From assembly GCF_000378085.1 (NCBI RefSeq), contig NZ_KB899215.1, positions 1-64,000 on the forward strand: a stretch of 64,000 nucleotides of DNA, given 5' to 3'. Positions 43,871 through 52,405 of the stretch are shown here, one piece after another. The DNA is from Hoylesella loescheii DSM 19665 = JCM 12249 = ATCC 15930. Lineage in GTDB: Bacteria > Bacteroidota > Bacteroidia > Bacteroidales > Bacteroidaceae. Made by a program: the position numbers and the translations under genes. Numbering within the stretch: the first letter of the stretch is position 1; every line of letters starts with the position of its first letter. The notes below the pieces were generated by a model that was given only the letters and a program-made list of their open reading frames with translations, made no database searches and was not told the origin of the DNA.

Positions 43871-44240
43871 AAAAAAGAGATAAGAAGTTAGATAAGGTAG
43901 ATATAAGCTACAATGTTTTTAAAGAAACAAGTAGCGTTGACAATACTGTAGGTATTAGATTGGCAATAAAGATTTATTCAAGGATTAGTTACATGGTAAG
44001 ACGTTGGATATCGGTTGTTCGATGGTAATCAACAAGGTATTTCAGTAACATCGAACTCACAACGTCGCTTCGTCAAGACCGTAGAGAGGGTTAGAGTAGG
44101 CCATTTACTAAAGGGAATGGAGAGTTGGGAATAGCTTTCAAGTTTCCGCCTCATACCGCGTGATACGGACATTGTACGAAGAAATTTTTTATGTTAGTAG
44201 AGAGAACCCGGCTGCATGTGTATGTGGTCGGGCTTTTTTT
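43871..44240 (+). ncRNA. Candidate structured non-coding RNA, ~370 nt
   Basis: Bounded by a -7 box and an intrinsic terminator on the same strand. Inside is a nested helix: GACGTTG (near 44000) pairs with CAACGTC (near 44060), and between them GTTCGATG pairs with CATCGAAC around a 24-nt loop. It lacks RNase P, tmRNA and SRP RNA core sequences that I could recognise. The only frames in it are short and start before the predicted transcript. A 6S-like RNA or an mRNA leader relic are alternatives. Confidence 0.4.
44207..44240 (+). terminator. Intrinsic terminator, plus strand
   Basis: CCCGGCTGCAT / ATGTGGTCGGG, 11 pairs with G-U wobbles and a GTGT loop, followed by CTTTTTTT. There is no plus-strand protein gene in the 700 nt upstream. 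Confidence 0.75.
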
Positions 44241-44289
44241 ATACGTGCCATTGTGCTGAATACCTCATCTTACTAAAGGCCAAATACAA

Positions 44290-45504
44290 TTATTCCGACT
44301 CTTCATAACGTGCAATGAGCTTGGTTTTCGCCCAAAGTTGCGTCAGACTTTTATTGTCGGCAAATGTCTCAACACCTTTTCTTAAGGTGGTGGGCGGATG
44401 TTCGCCAAGCTTTTTCAGCTCGTTTGTTTCACATGCCGACAGCAATGCAACCAACGTTTTCTCAACTAAGGCTGGATGACAGTGCCCGTCTTTGGTTGTG
44501 CGCAGCCAATCTTCGTCTCTAAAATTGCCAATGCCCCACGCTTTGATGAAGCCCACTGCGTGCCGTTGATGGGACGTGGGTAGGTGGCGGAGATACAAAT
44601 TGAGGATGGCCGAATGAAACTCGTTGCGTATGTGCGTTCCGCTTATTGCCTGTGTATAGTGTGTGGCCAGATTCAGCGCTGCTGTTTCGTCTTGCTTTTG
44701 CTGGTTGACTATGGCGAAGTATTGGCTTCGGGCATAGAGCAGCTTTATCCTTTCGTCTGTGAAATAGGGATTGACTGAGAAGACGTTGAATACTTCTTGC
44801 AGACTATAACCCAAGTCGAAACAGCGCTCCACCACATATTCGGCCAGTGGGCGAAACGTATGTGCCTCGCTCTGCGAAGGTAGGAAATCGCCCTCTGCAA
44901 AAGTGTTTGCGTCCCATTTTGCGATGAAATTCATCAGTTTGAAGTCGACAAAACGCTCCCGTATCGCAATGGCCATCAGCAACATTTGTGAATGAAGCAA
45001 CGAAGGACGTTCGTTTTGCAGCGAAATGTAGTGGAATAGGACCCTTCGTACCGTTGTCGGTTGACATTTGGGCAACATCCGTTTGACGTATCGATACACC
45101 ACCCATCCCGCTCGTTCGTGTAGGGCAGGTGGCAGGTTTTCGTTCAAGAAAGGCAACAAAGCCTCGTAGGCAACTTGCTCGCAGCCGTCTTTACTTATGC
45201 GTTCGATGTGTCGCATCTGCGGATAATAGGGCAAGGCATGTTCTTTCAGGCGTTCAATGGCTTTAAGGGCGATGCCCTCGGCATCGTTCATCAATGGTTG
45301 CAGCTGTTCCAGTAAGGCTATACGTTGGTTGGCCTCGTCCAGCCGTTGCTCCTTAACAAGCCAGTCGCAGATGTCTTTCTGCACCCAAAACATGGCCATG
45401 CATGCTTGCGGACTTTTCTCTTGTTGCCAATCGGCGGTGGCCTGTTGCAGAGCTTCGTTCAGTCGCCCTGCCTTTCTTAGTGTCATGGTTGTGATAAAGC
45501 TCAT
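44290..45504 (-). CDS. Alpha-helical repeat protein of unknown function
   Basis: 404 residues, soluble. Begins MSFITTMTLRKAGRLNEALQQATADWQQE, which has the spacing of a TPR helix pair (A-G-R-L-x-E-A-L), and further TPR-like pairs follow near residues 25-90 (ACMAMFWVQKDICDWLVKEQRLDEANQRIALLEQL). The central and C-terminal parts are helical with many Trp, Tyr and His. No enzyme motif seen. Rare Gly and Pro support an all-helical solenoid. Stands alone, tail to tail with the candidate RNA. Function not recognised. Confidence 0.75.
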   Translation of the reverse strand: MSFITTMTLRKAGRLNEALQQATADWQQEKSPQACMAMFWVQKDICDWLVKEQRLDEANQRIALLEQLQPLMNDAEGIALKAIERLKEHALPYYPQMRHIERISKDGCEQVAYEALLPFLNENLPPALHERAGWVVYRYVKRMLPKCQPTTVRRVLFHYISLQNERPSLLHSQMLLMAIAIRERFVDFKLMNFIAKWDANTFAEGDFLPSQSEAHTFRPLAEYVVERCFDLGYSLQEVFNVFSVNPYFTDERIKLLYARSQYFAIVNQQKQDETAALNLATHYTQAISGTHIRNEFHSAILNLYLRHLPTSHQRHAVGFIKAWGIGNFRDEDWLRTTKDGHCHPALVEKTLVALLSACETNELKKLGEHPPTTLRKGVETFADNKSLTQLWAKTKLIARYEESE

Positions 45505-45646
45505 GGCTTAGGGTTAGTTGTGGGTCTTTATCTTAACAACGCAAACGTTGTCTGTTTATTTTACTAACGATGCGTTTTATTTACGTCTGTTGTCTGTTTA
45601 AAGAGTGATGGGTCGTGCGTTTGTCGGTTCGACATGCTCCTCTAAA

Positions 45647-45654
45647 CAAATATA
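45647..45654 (-). promoter_or_regulatory. -7 box TATATTTG, possible
   Basis: Consensus octamer, but 142 nt upstream of the ATG at 45504, so assignment is uncertain. Confidence 0.35.
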
Positions 45655-45746
45655 GTTTTTATCCAAACTTCATTTTTGGGCTATTATTTATCGAAATGCA
45701 AGGCGTTAGATGAGGCTTTAAAAACAGCTTTCACACCTTATGTCTT

Positions 45747-45853
45747 GTTACACATAAGCTGTAATCTTGTTCCAGATGACATGTAACCGTGTTCCAGATG
45801 ATATGTAACCATGTTCCAGTTGATAAGTAACAGGGTTACATCTTATGTGTAAC
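45747..45853. repeat. 22-bp tandem dyad array, GTTCCA/GTTACA type
   Basis: Units start at 45747, 45769, 45791, 45813 and 45835, all 22 nt apart. Outer units have matched arms (GTTACA/TGTAAT and GTTACA/TGTAAC). The three inner units carry GTTCCA on the left but TGTAAC or AGTAAC on the right, so their dyads hold one mismatch. It lies in a divergent gap, 53 nt before the -7 box of the phosphodiesterase gene. Confidence 0.87.
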
Positions 45854-45906
45854 GAGACGATGGATAAAAAAGCAGGTTGCAAGGGGTGTGTAAACGCATT
45901 TTTTGT

Positions 45907-45914
45907 TACCTTTG
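45907..45914 (+). promoter_or_regulatory. -7 box TACCTTTG for phosphodiesterase gene
   Basis: Consensus octamer 218 nt upstream of the ATG at 46133; gives a long leader if used. Confidence 0.45.
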
Positions 45915-46132
45915 TATGCAACTCGACAAGCTAGCTTGCGTCTTGCCATAGAATATGGTTGGGGCGCAAAATGTTGTCAAGTTGCTTTTATTTTAAGGTA
46001 AGGCGGTGAATTGTTGACCCATAATGATGAGTGGCGATACATTTAAATGTCTTTTATAAACAAACATGGTTATGGTTTGTTGGCTGGTAATGCCATGAGC
46101 CGAGACCATCAAACATATTTAATATACTGAGA

Positions 46133-46681
46133 ATGAAATATCTATTGATTTCAGACATACACGGCTGTTTGCCAGCTTTGGAAAACGCATTGCACTTTTA
46201 TAAGGAGCAAAAATGCGACATGCTCTGCATCCTAGGCGACATTATTAACTATGGCCCACGCAACCAATTGCCCGAAGGACTAGACCCTAAGGGAATTGTG
46301 GAAAGACTTAACGCCATGGCCGATGATATTGTGGCCATTCGTGGTAACTGCGATTCGGAGGTCGACCAGATGTTGCTTAACTTCCCCATCATGGCCGATT
46401 ATCTGCTGCTTGTTGACGGCAACAAGCGATTAATACTCACCCACGGTCATGTTTATAATAAGGAGAAGCGCCCATTGGGTAAGTGTGATGCCATATTTTA
46501 TGGTCATACGCATCTTTGGGAATTAACTCGCACACCCCAAGGTGTAGTGTGTAATCTGGGTTCGATAACCTTTCCCAAAGGCGGAAACCCGCCAACGTTC
46601 GCCACTTACGAAGCTGGCGTGATAAGTGTGTATAAAACTGACGGCACGCTTTTGCAGACAATGAACCTTAACGAAGGATAA
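46133..46681 (+). CDS. YfcE/MJ0936-type metallophosphoesterase
   Basis: 182 residues, complete. Calcineurin-like fold with metal ligands in LISDIHGCLPAL (D8, H10), ILGDIINYGPRN, RGNCDSEVD, LTHGHVYNK and YGHTHLWE. Ends with LGSITFPKGGNPPTFATYE, typical of YfcE. Such enzymes hydrolyse phosphodiesters; the physiological substrate is unsettled. Cytoplasmic. Followed by the TrmH-family gene after 154 nt of repeat DNA. Confidence 0.93.
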   Translation: MKYLLISDIHGCLPALENALHFYKEQKCDMLCILGDIINYGPRNQLPEGLDPKGIVERLNAMADDIVAIRGNCDSEVDQMLLNFPIMADYLLLVDGNKRLILTHGHVYNKEKRPLGKCDAIFYGHTHLWELTRTPQGVVCNLGSITFPKGGNPPTFATYEAGVISVYKTDGTLLQTMNLNEG

Positions 46682-46724
46682 ATGCGAAAGTTAAGGGATA
46701 GAGAGGTGTAGAGCTAAACCGTCA

Positions 46725-46825
46725 TTTCACCTTTTAGGTTGACCAGTTAACAAGTAGACAAGCTAACAATTTGGTAGGCGAAGCTATTTTTTACCTTTTC
46801 ACCCTTTCACCTTTTCACTTTTAAA
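46725..46825. repeat. CTTTTCACC octamer tract, inverted GTGAAARR type
   Basis: Reverse-complement form of the GTGAAARR family (CTTTTCACCCTTTCACC) with a GTAGGCGAAGC core and a TTAACAAGTAGACAAG insert. It fills the gap between two plus-strand genes and comes to within 11 nt of the next ATG. Confidence 0.65.
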
Positions 46826-46835
46826 ATCTCTTATT

Positions 46836-47639
46836 ATGTCGATAGAAAGAATAACGTCGCTCGACCATCCAGGCGTTGAAGTGTATAGTGCGCTAACCGA
46901 AACGCAGTTGCGCAATAGACTCCAACCCAATAAGGGCGTGTTCATCGCAGAAAGTCCGAAGGTTATACGTGTGGCACTCGATGCTGGTTACGAGCCGCTG
47001 TCAATGCTGTGTGAGGAGCGTCACATCGTGGGAGATGCCGCAGATATCATCGCGAGGTGTGGCGAGATGCCCATATATACGGGTGAACGCACGCTGTTGG
47101 CTCAGCTTACAGGCTATACCCTTACGCGTGGCGTGTTGTGTGCCATGCGCAGAAAGCCAATGGGCAATGTGGCCGAGGTATGTGCCCATGCCACGAGAGT
47201 GTGTGTGATAGACGGTGTTACAGATACAACCAACATCGGGGCGATATTCCGTTCGGCTGCGGCATTGGGTATCGATGCCGTCGTTTTGGCCAAAAACGCC
47301 TGCGATCCACTTAATCGCCGTGCCGTGCGTGTGTCTATGGGCTCGGTGTTTCTTGTGCCGTGGACGTGGGCAGAACAACCTTTGGCTGAACTTTCTACTA
47401 TGGGATTTCGCACGGCAGCAATGGCACTGACGCATAATTCTATTCCACTTAACGATGCTCAGTTGAAAGCCGAACCGCGTTTGGCTATCGTTATGGGCAC
47501 AGAGGGTGACGGATTGCCAAGCGAAGTGATTGCGCAGGCCGATTATGTGGTGCGTATCCCCATGGCTCATGGCGTAGATTCGCTCAACGTTGCTGCAGCT
47601 TCGGCCGTTGCCTTTTGGGAATTGCGAGTTGACAAGTAA
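46836..47639 (+). CDS. TrmH/SpoU-family RNA methyltransferase
   Basis: 267 residues. N-terminal RNA-binding substrate domain (residues ~15-100: NKGVFIAESPKVIRVALDAGYEPLSMLCEE), then a SPOUT domain with knot motifs NIGAIFRSAAALGIDAVVL, IVMGTEGDGLPSEVI and RIPMAHGVDSLNVAAASAVAFWEL, the last being the SAM-binding deep trefoil knot. It 2'-O-methylates a ribose in rRNA or tRNA; target not readable. Followed directly by a terminal-inverted-repeat element. Confidence 0.93.
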   Translation: MSIERITSLDHPGVEVYSALTETQLRNRLQPNKGVFIAESPKVIRVALDAGYEPLSMLCEERHIVGDAADIIARCGEMPIYTGERTLLAQLTGYTLTRGVLCAMRRKPMGNVAEVCAHATRVCVIDGVTDTTNIGAIFRSAAALGIDAVVLAKNACDPLNRRAVRVSMGSVFLVPWTWAEQPLAELSTMGFRTAAMALTHNSIPLNDAQLKAEPRLAIVMGTEGDGLPSEVIAQADYVVRIPMAHGVDSLNVAAASAVAFWELRVDK

Positions 47640-47654
47640 GCAAGTTGAATCAAG

Positions 47655-47856
47655 TTAAGGCATGTTCTAGAAATTCCCCGCAAAGGTTCATTTGTTGTTC
47701 CTTGTATTGCTCTTCACTGTCTTTTTGCTTTTATCTGGCATCTTTCGCTTACTCTTTCAGTCGCATGGGTGCACTATGCTCCTTCAAGAAGTAAGCAAAA
47801 TCTGCTCAGTTAAAAGCTAAAAATACAGCAAAGGTAATTTTTAGAACCTGCCTTAA
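47655..47856. repeat. Dispersed ~202-bp element with TTAA-ended inverted repeats
   Basis: Left end TTAAGGCATGTTCTAGAAATT and right end, reversed, TTAAGGCAGGTTCTAAAAATT differ at two positions over 21 nt (cores GTTCTAGAAATT and GTTCTAAAAATT). No reading frame. It begins 16 nt after the methyltransferase stop. A second, more degenerate copy is at 19800-19983. TTAA at both tips could be the target duplication. Fits a MITE. Confidence 0.72.
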
Positions 47857-47957
47857 CAAACAGATCAATAAGCCCGTTGACGAATTAACAGGCACAGCCT
47901 CTTGTTTATTTGCTGCCCTGTTAATTCGTCAACTAATTATGTAAAAGCGTACTTTAT

Positions 47958-50288
47958 TTATTCTACCGTCACTTCATCCACGAACAACCAACCGGGTTTG
48001 CCCGTATGTGGATGCCATGCAGGCATGCTTTTTTCTGATAACATCTTGATGCGCACATAGCGAGCGTCTTTCGCCATGGGTAAAAGCACATTTTCGGTGT
48101 CTATATAGTCGGGCTTGTTCGCTGGCATCGGGTCGGCAGGCAGGTCGTAAATGTCCTCGAAGTTCTTGCCGTCGGTACTCACCCAAACGTATAATCCGCG
48201 ATGGGGCATAATCCATTGGGCTGCACTTATCAACGTGCGAACACTGATAAGGCGAATGGGTTTCACTTCGCCAAGGTCTACCGTGAGATCGAGATCTTTA
48301 CCAACGTAGCCCACCCAACGGCCAGAGTTGAAGATAACGCTGCCTTGTAGGCCATTGGTAAGTTCGCGCGGCGATAGGCCAGGGTACTTAGCATCTGGTT
48401 CAACATTGTATTTCACCTCGCCCATTGTGGCCTTGCTGATAAGCAAATCTTCGCTGTTTTCGCTGCTGGTAAAGGTGGGATACACGGCGATGGTACGCAA
48501 CTTGCACGACTTTTGCACTGTAAACGGTTGTGTATAGCGCTGCGATTTTGCCGTGGGTTGTGTTCCGTCGAGGGTATAGTAGATGGTTGCGCCATTGCGA
48601 GCGGTGAGCGTTACGTTGAGGCTACCAGGCTTTTCGGCTGGCGACACCGCGATATTGACGTTGAAAAGATGTCGTCCGTAGCGGTATTTGTTCAAATTAT
48701 AGATGTTGAGCAGTTGCGGCATGCGGTTGGCGAAGTCGTCGAAGTTCTTCTTTTCGGGCATTGTCCATTGCACCTCACTTGCTGCAGCCAATCGTGGCAG
48801 CGCCATATACTGCACGTGGGGGAAGTTATCCATGTGCTCTGTCCAAAGATTTGCCTGCACGCCAATGATGTGTTTCGATTCTTCGGCTGTGAGTTTAGGC
48901 GATACGGGGTTAAAATCGTAGGTTCTTTCGATAGGTATGAAACCGTTGAAAGCCAGCGGTTCGTGTTCGCGAGCATTGGTTTGGTAATAGTCTAGATAGA
49001 GATGCGACACGGGACACATAATGGCGTCGTGGCCTAAGCGTGCCGCCTCGATGCCGCCTTCCATTCCTCGCCATGACAGCACCGTGGCATTGGGGGCTAT
49101 TCCGCCTTCCAATATCTCGTCCCAACCACCTACTTTGCGTCCGCGAGCGGTGATAAAGTTGGCAATATCACTCATAAAGAAGCTTTGCAGACGTTCTTCT
49201 GCCGTGTGTTTGCCGTCGCCAGCCAATCCTTTCTCCTTGATGCGTGCCTGACAACGCGGACATTTTGCCCAGCTAACCTTCGGACATTCGTCGCCACCGA
49301 TATACACATACTCGGCAGGGAAAATGTCCATCACCTCCGAAAGCACGTCTTTGGCGAACTGTAAAGTACGGTCGTTGCCTGCGCACAGCACCTCTTCGGC
49401 AATGCCCCACGTGGTACGAACCTTGTAAGGGCCATCTGTACAGCCCAATTCAGGGTAAGCTGCCAAGGCGGCAACCATGTGTCCGGGCATGTCTATCTCA
49501 GGAATGACCATGATATGACGATCTGCTGCGTACTTAACGATGGCTCGTGCCTGTTCTTGGGTATAGAAACCGCCATGCGGTTTGCCGTCGAACTTACTTG
49601 CATCGTGGCCAACCATCGTTTCGGGACGCATCGACGACACTTCGGTTAGTCGTGGATACTTCTTTATTTCGATACGCCAACCTTGGTCGTCGGTAAGGTG
49701 CATGTGAAAGCGGTTGATGTTGTGCAGGGCCAAGATGTCGATAAACGTCTTCACGTCTTCGAAGGAGAAGAAGTGCCTAGCTACGTCGAGCATCGCGCCG
49801 CGATAGCCAAAGCGGGGTTGGTCGGCGATGGTTACGCTCGGAAAACTAAGTCTTTGCGCTCCCGTTTGGGGTATCGCCTTGCGCAAAGTCTGTATGCCGT
49901 AGAATGTTCCAGCAGCCGATGCACCATTGATGGTGATACGGTCTTTGGTCACTTCTAGGCGATAGGCTTCCTTATTGTTGTTTTTCAACGTGGCCGAAAG
50001 CAGAATGAGGTTGCGACCTTGTGCTGCGGTGGTTAGTGCTGGTCGTATATTGGTAGCCGTAAAGAGATATTGCGCCAGCAGTTCGGCATCTTTTTGCAAG
50101 GTGGCGTTGCCTTTTGGGTAGGCTATACGCGTCTGGGCGTTGAGTGCGAAAGCGCCTGCCGATGTGTTGGTAATCTCTTGTGGAAGCGGCACAACACGGT
50201 AGTTAGCCGTTGTTTTGGGAGCTTGTGCCTGGGCAAAGGTTGCCGAAAGCAGGCCTAATGCACCGAGGATAATTTGCTTAAAGTACAT
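47958..50288 (-). CDS. Beta-N-acetylhexosaminidase, GH20
   Basis: 776 residues from the ATG at 50288, with signal peptide MYFKQIILGALGLLSATFAQAQ. GH20b N-domain (VVPLPQEIT...GRNLILLS) to residue ~150, then the catalytic barrel beginning RFGYRGAMLDVARHFFSFEDVK; the catalytic pair D333-E334 is in YIGGDECPKVSW, and HLTDDQGWRIEIKKYP and WRGMEGGIEAA follow the family pattern. Next an immunoglobulin-like CHB_HEX_C domain (ATIYYTLDGTQPTAKSQRYTQPF) and a discoidin-like F5/8 C-terminal carbohydrate-binding domain (VGYVGKDLDLTVDLGEVKPIRLISVRTL...GLYVWVSTDGKNFE). Removes terminal GlcNAc or GalNAc from glycans in the periplasm or at the surface. Single gene. Confidence 0.95.
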   Translation of the reverse strand: MYFKQIILGALGLLSATFAQAQAPKTTANYRVVPLPQEITNTSAGAFALNAQTRIAYPKGNATLQKDAELLAQYLFTATNIRPALTTAAQGRNLILLSATLKNNNKEAYRLEVTKDRITINGASAAGTFYGIQTLRKAIPQTGAQRLSFPSVTIADQPRFGYRGAMLDVARHFFSFEDVKTFIDILALHNINRFHMHLTDDQGWRIEIKKYPRLTEVSSMRPETMVGHDASKFDGKPHGGFYTQEQARAIVKYAADRHIMVIPEIDMPGHMVAALAAYPELGCTDGPYKVRTTWGIAEEVLCAGNDRTLQFAKDVLSEVMDIFPAEYVYIGGDECPKVSWAKCPRCQARIKEKGLAGDGKHTAEERLQSFFMSDIANFITARGRKVGGWDEILEGGIAPNATVLSWRGMEGGIEAARLGHDAIMCPVSHLYLDYYQTNAREHEPLAFNGFIPIERTYDFNPVSPKLTAEESKHIIGVQANLWTEHMDNFPHVQYMALPRLAAASEVQWTMPEKKNFDDFANRMPQLLNIYNLNKYRYGRHLFNVNIAVSPAEKPGSLNVTLTARNGATIYYTLDGTQPTAKSQRYTQPFTVQKSCKLRTIAVYPTFTSSENSEDLLISKATMGEVKYNVEPDAKYPGLSPRELTNGLQGSVIFNSGRWVGYVGKDLDLTVDLGEVKPIRLISVRTLISAAQWIMPHRGLYVWVSTDGKNFEDIYDLPADPMPANKPDYIDTENVLLPMAKDARYVRIKMLSEKSMPAWHPHTGKPGWLFVDEVTVE

Positions 50289-50420
50289 TTTTCTTATTAT
50301 ATTAATAGGTTTGTATATCAATTTATGGTGTGTACGATTGTCTTTGTGATGGTAAGCAGTGAGGCGAATGCGCTTTTAACATGGCACGCTCGCTTGTTGG
50401 ACGATTGTGGGGTGGGGGCA

Positions 50421-50900
50421 TCAGTACGTTTTAAGGATACGCTCGTTCATCTCGCGTTCTTTCTTCGAGGGTCGCCTTGTACTTTTATCGAACATCCTAA
50501 AAAAGTCGAATTTTACTCCTCTTGGTGCTTTCATTGCCCCTATTCGCGCACTACGCCTAGCAGCCTCTTGCAGGTCGAACCCTGGCTTTGGCGCCTTGCC
50601 ATATACCACCACCTCGTTAAGCATGGTAGGAAGAAGCAACACCGTGTCGGTGAGTTCGCTCCTATTCATCAGTCGGCGCATGTATCCGTATGAAGCAAAC
50701 GCGAGCGACTTGAAAGTGGCAGGCAAGATGCATGTGCCCGTATAGTCGGTTTCGATGGTGGCATTGGTGTCAGTAGTCACTCGCACACCCTTCAGTGGGC
50801 GGCGTGTTTCTATATCTGCCACCACGCATCGGGTTTGTGACCTGGCTGTTTGCGCCCATACCATGGCCACCCAACATAATGCTGCTGCACATCTTTTCAT
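50421..50900 (-). CDS. Small secreted protein with carboxypeptidase-regulatory-like domain
   Basis: 159 residues, signal peptide MKRCAAALCWVAMVWAQTARSQ. Residues ~24-90 have the CarboxypepD_reg-like pattern (CVVADIETRRPLKGVRVTTDTNATIETDYTGTCIL..., then SYGYMRRLMNRSELTDTVLLLPTMLNEVVVYGKAP), as in the plug-side domain of TonB-dependent transporters, with the final LNEVVVYG strand. The C-terminus is basic and has no barrel, so this is a stand-alone form. Function unknown. Confidence 0.82.
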   Translation of the reverse strand: MKRCAAALCWVAMVWAQTARSQTRCVVADIETRRPLKGVRVTTDTNATIETDYTGTCILPATFKSLAFASYGYMRRLMNRSELTDTVLLLPTMLNEVVVYGKAPKPGFDLQEAARRSARIGAMKAPRGVKFDFFRMFDKSTRRPSKKEREMNERILKTY

Positions 50901-50959
50901 TTCTCAACATTGTTTCTTCCGAATGCTTTTTGATGCACCGAATAGCTGTTTTTGAACCA

Positions 50960-50967
50960 CAAAGATA
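50960..50967 (-). promoter_or_regulatory. -7 box TATCTTTG
   Basis: Consensus octamer 59 nt upstream of the ATG at 50900. Confidence 0.6.
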
Positions 50968-51093
50968 GCAAATTGTTATTTATTTAACAAAAAAGAAATC
51001 AACTTTTCGTGTCATTCAATGTGATAAAGAGCATTTTGCTGCGTGTGCAACAAGAACCAGAAACTTATTAAAGGTTGAGATTAAGCACACAGA

Positions 51094-51777
51094 CTATATG
51101 CTGTCTGCTACTGGGATGTTGCTCAGTGCGGTGTCTTTTTTTATTGCGTGCCTTGATTTTCGTGCTTTACGATTGGAATAAAGCAATTCCTTGTTGGGCA
51201 GATTACAGGGTATCCTTTTTATAGTAGCAAATGTGTCGGCTCGTGTAGATAGGAGTTCAGTTGTTCTTTTGAGGCCTGTTCTCATCACCCATGCCTTTAA
51301 TAGGTAACTCTTTATTGGATATACGTATGGTGTTGGCGTATCTTTGTCGAATGTGTCTTGAGGTTCGGCAAGCCTATTATAGGCATCAATGGCGGCCTTA
51401 TCTAGTATTGTCAAATCTTCTTGTATGGTTTTTACGAAAACGATATGGTCGTCTAGGTTGAAGTAACTTGTGGGATAGCTACGCGTAAAGCCAAATTCTC
51501 CACCGTTGTATAGACCATCAAATGCAGGACCGATAAGAAAATAGGGTTCAATATATGCCAACCAATTTTCTTCGGGTATTTCTGTTGGTGTTAATAAAAA
51601 TGTTTTATATCGTGGATGCGCCTTGATATAGGCCCTCACTACGGCTTTCAGTTCGGGTTTAAGTTTTGCTGTGTCAATACTGTTAAGTGGTAATTCTGTT
51701 CGTTTGTCTGTGCGTTCGGTGCAACCTATTGCAGTAAGTGCAAGACAACCGATAATCCAAAGTGCGATTGTTTTCAT
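51094..51777 (-). CDS. Lipoprotein of unknown function
   Basis: 227 residues with lipobox LTAIGC (Cys19). The mature part has no repeat and no domain I recognise; notable segments are AYIKAHPRYKTFLLTPTEIPEENWLAYIEPYFLIGPAFDGLYNG (key W, Y, F pattern) and YPTSYFNLDDHIVFVKT. A basic C-terminal stretch (SNRKARKSRHAIKKD) follows a single Cys (IPCNLPN). Envelope-anchored. Single gene with its own -7 box. Confidence 0.78.
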   Translation of the reverse strand: MKTIALWIIGCLALTAIGCTERTDKRTELPLNSIDTAKLKPELKAVVRAYIKAHPRYKTFLLTPTEIPEENWLAYIEPYFLIGPAFDGLYNGGEFGFTRSYPTSYFNLDDHIVFVKTIQEDLTILDKAAIDAYNRLAEPQDTFDKDTPTPYVYPIKSYLLKAWVMRTGLKRTTELLSTRADTFATIKRIPCNLPNKELLYSNRKARKSRHAIKKDTALSNIPVADSI

Positions 51778-51802
51778 GATGTTGAGGTTTTTGTTAATGA
51801 TG

Positions 51803-51810
51803 CAAATGTA
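51803..51810 (-). promoter_or_regulatory. -7 box TACATTTG
   Basis: Consensus octamer 25 nt upstream of the ATG at 51777. Confidence 0.6.
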
Positions 51811-52002
51811 CGAAAAATGCTGATAATAGCGATCGTAATGTGTGTTGTATCGTTGCTTGTTAGCTAAGAATCATCATTGATTTACTGGATGTTTGGCATT
51901 TCTATTCTCCTCTTTCCATTTTCAATGGCTTATCATTCCCCCATTTCCTTACATGCAGTTTCATTACAAAATTTAAATATCATGAAAATAATTTAAGGCT
52001 TA

Positions 52003-52033
52003 TTGCAAGATGTCAATTAATTTCCTAACTTCG
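52003..52033 (+). promoter_or_regulatory. Promoter of propeller-amidase operon: TTGC-n19-TAACTTCG
   Basis: A -33-like TTGC is followed after 19 nt by TAACTTCG, the correct spacing for Bacteroidetes promoters, with one mismatch in the -7 box. It predicts a start near 52040 and a leader of about 365 nt before the ATG at 52406. Confidence 0.5.
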
Positions 52034-52039
52034 CAAAAG

Positions 52040-52405
52040 AGAGCGCTGGATGTGTGACATTATGCAATTTTATATTGAAATCGGACTTTTTAGAGGAATA
52101 ATAAACGACATATTAGGCGCAAGCCAAACGAAGAACCAGCGCAATGCGAAACTGTAAGAAGCTTATTATTTGATTTGTTTTACTGACTAGACACGCCGAA
52201 ACACGCCTGCTAGAAGGGCGATTTAAGGGTGTTGAAGTGTGGCGTAAATGTGCCAAACACCAATGGAAAACCCGCCAGATGGGGAAAACCAAAGGCGCGC
52301 CATTCCATACGCACCGTCGTAAAGACCATCTTTCGGCCGTAAGTGCACGGCCTACGAAAGCCTATTTTCGTTCACATTATTATATAACCTAAAAACAAGC
52401 TTCGT
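52040..52405 (+). promoter_or_regulatory. Long leader with hairpin, or separate small RNA
   Basis: About 365 nt without a credible frame between the promoter and the propeller gene. A structured block at 52330-52360 pairs CTTTCG with CGAAAG and GCCG with CGGC, and is followed by CCTATTTTCG. It could be a regulatory leader of the downstream operon or a terminated small RNA. No known riboswitch was recognised. Confidence 0.4.

Noticed and set aside
43619..44028. Two short frames (73 and 62 codons), the first hydrophobic
   Set aside because: Overlap at the stop/start, biased composition, and the second begins before the predicted start of the candidate RNA. No homology recognised. A small membrane protein cannot be fully excluded.
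47655..47856. Complete insertion sequence
   Set aside because: Inverted ends are present but only ~200 nt lie between them, with no transposase frame.
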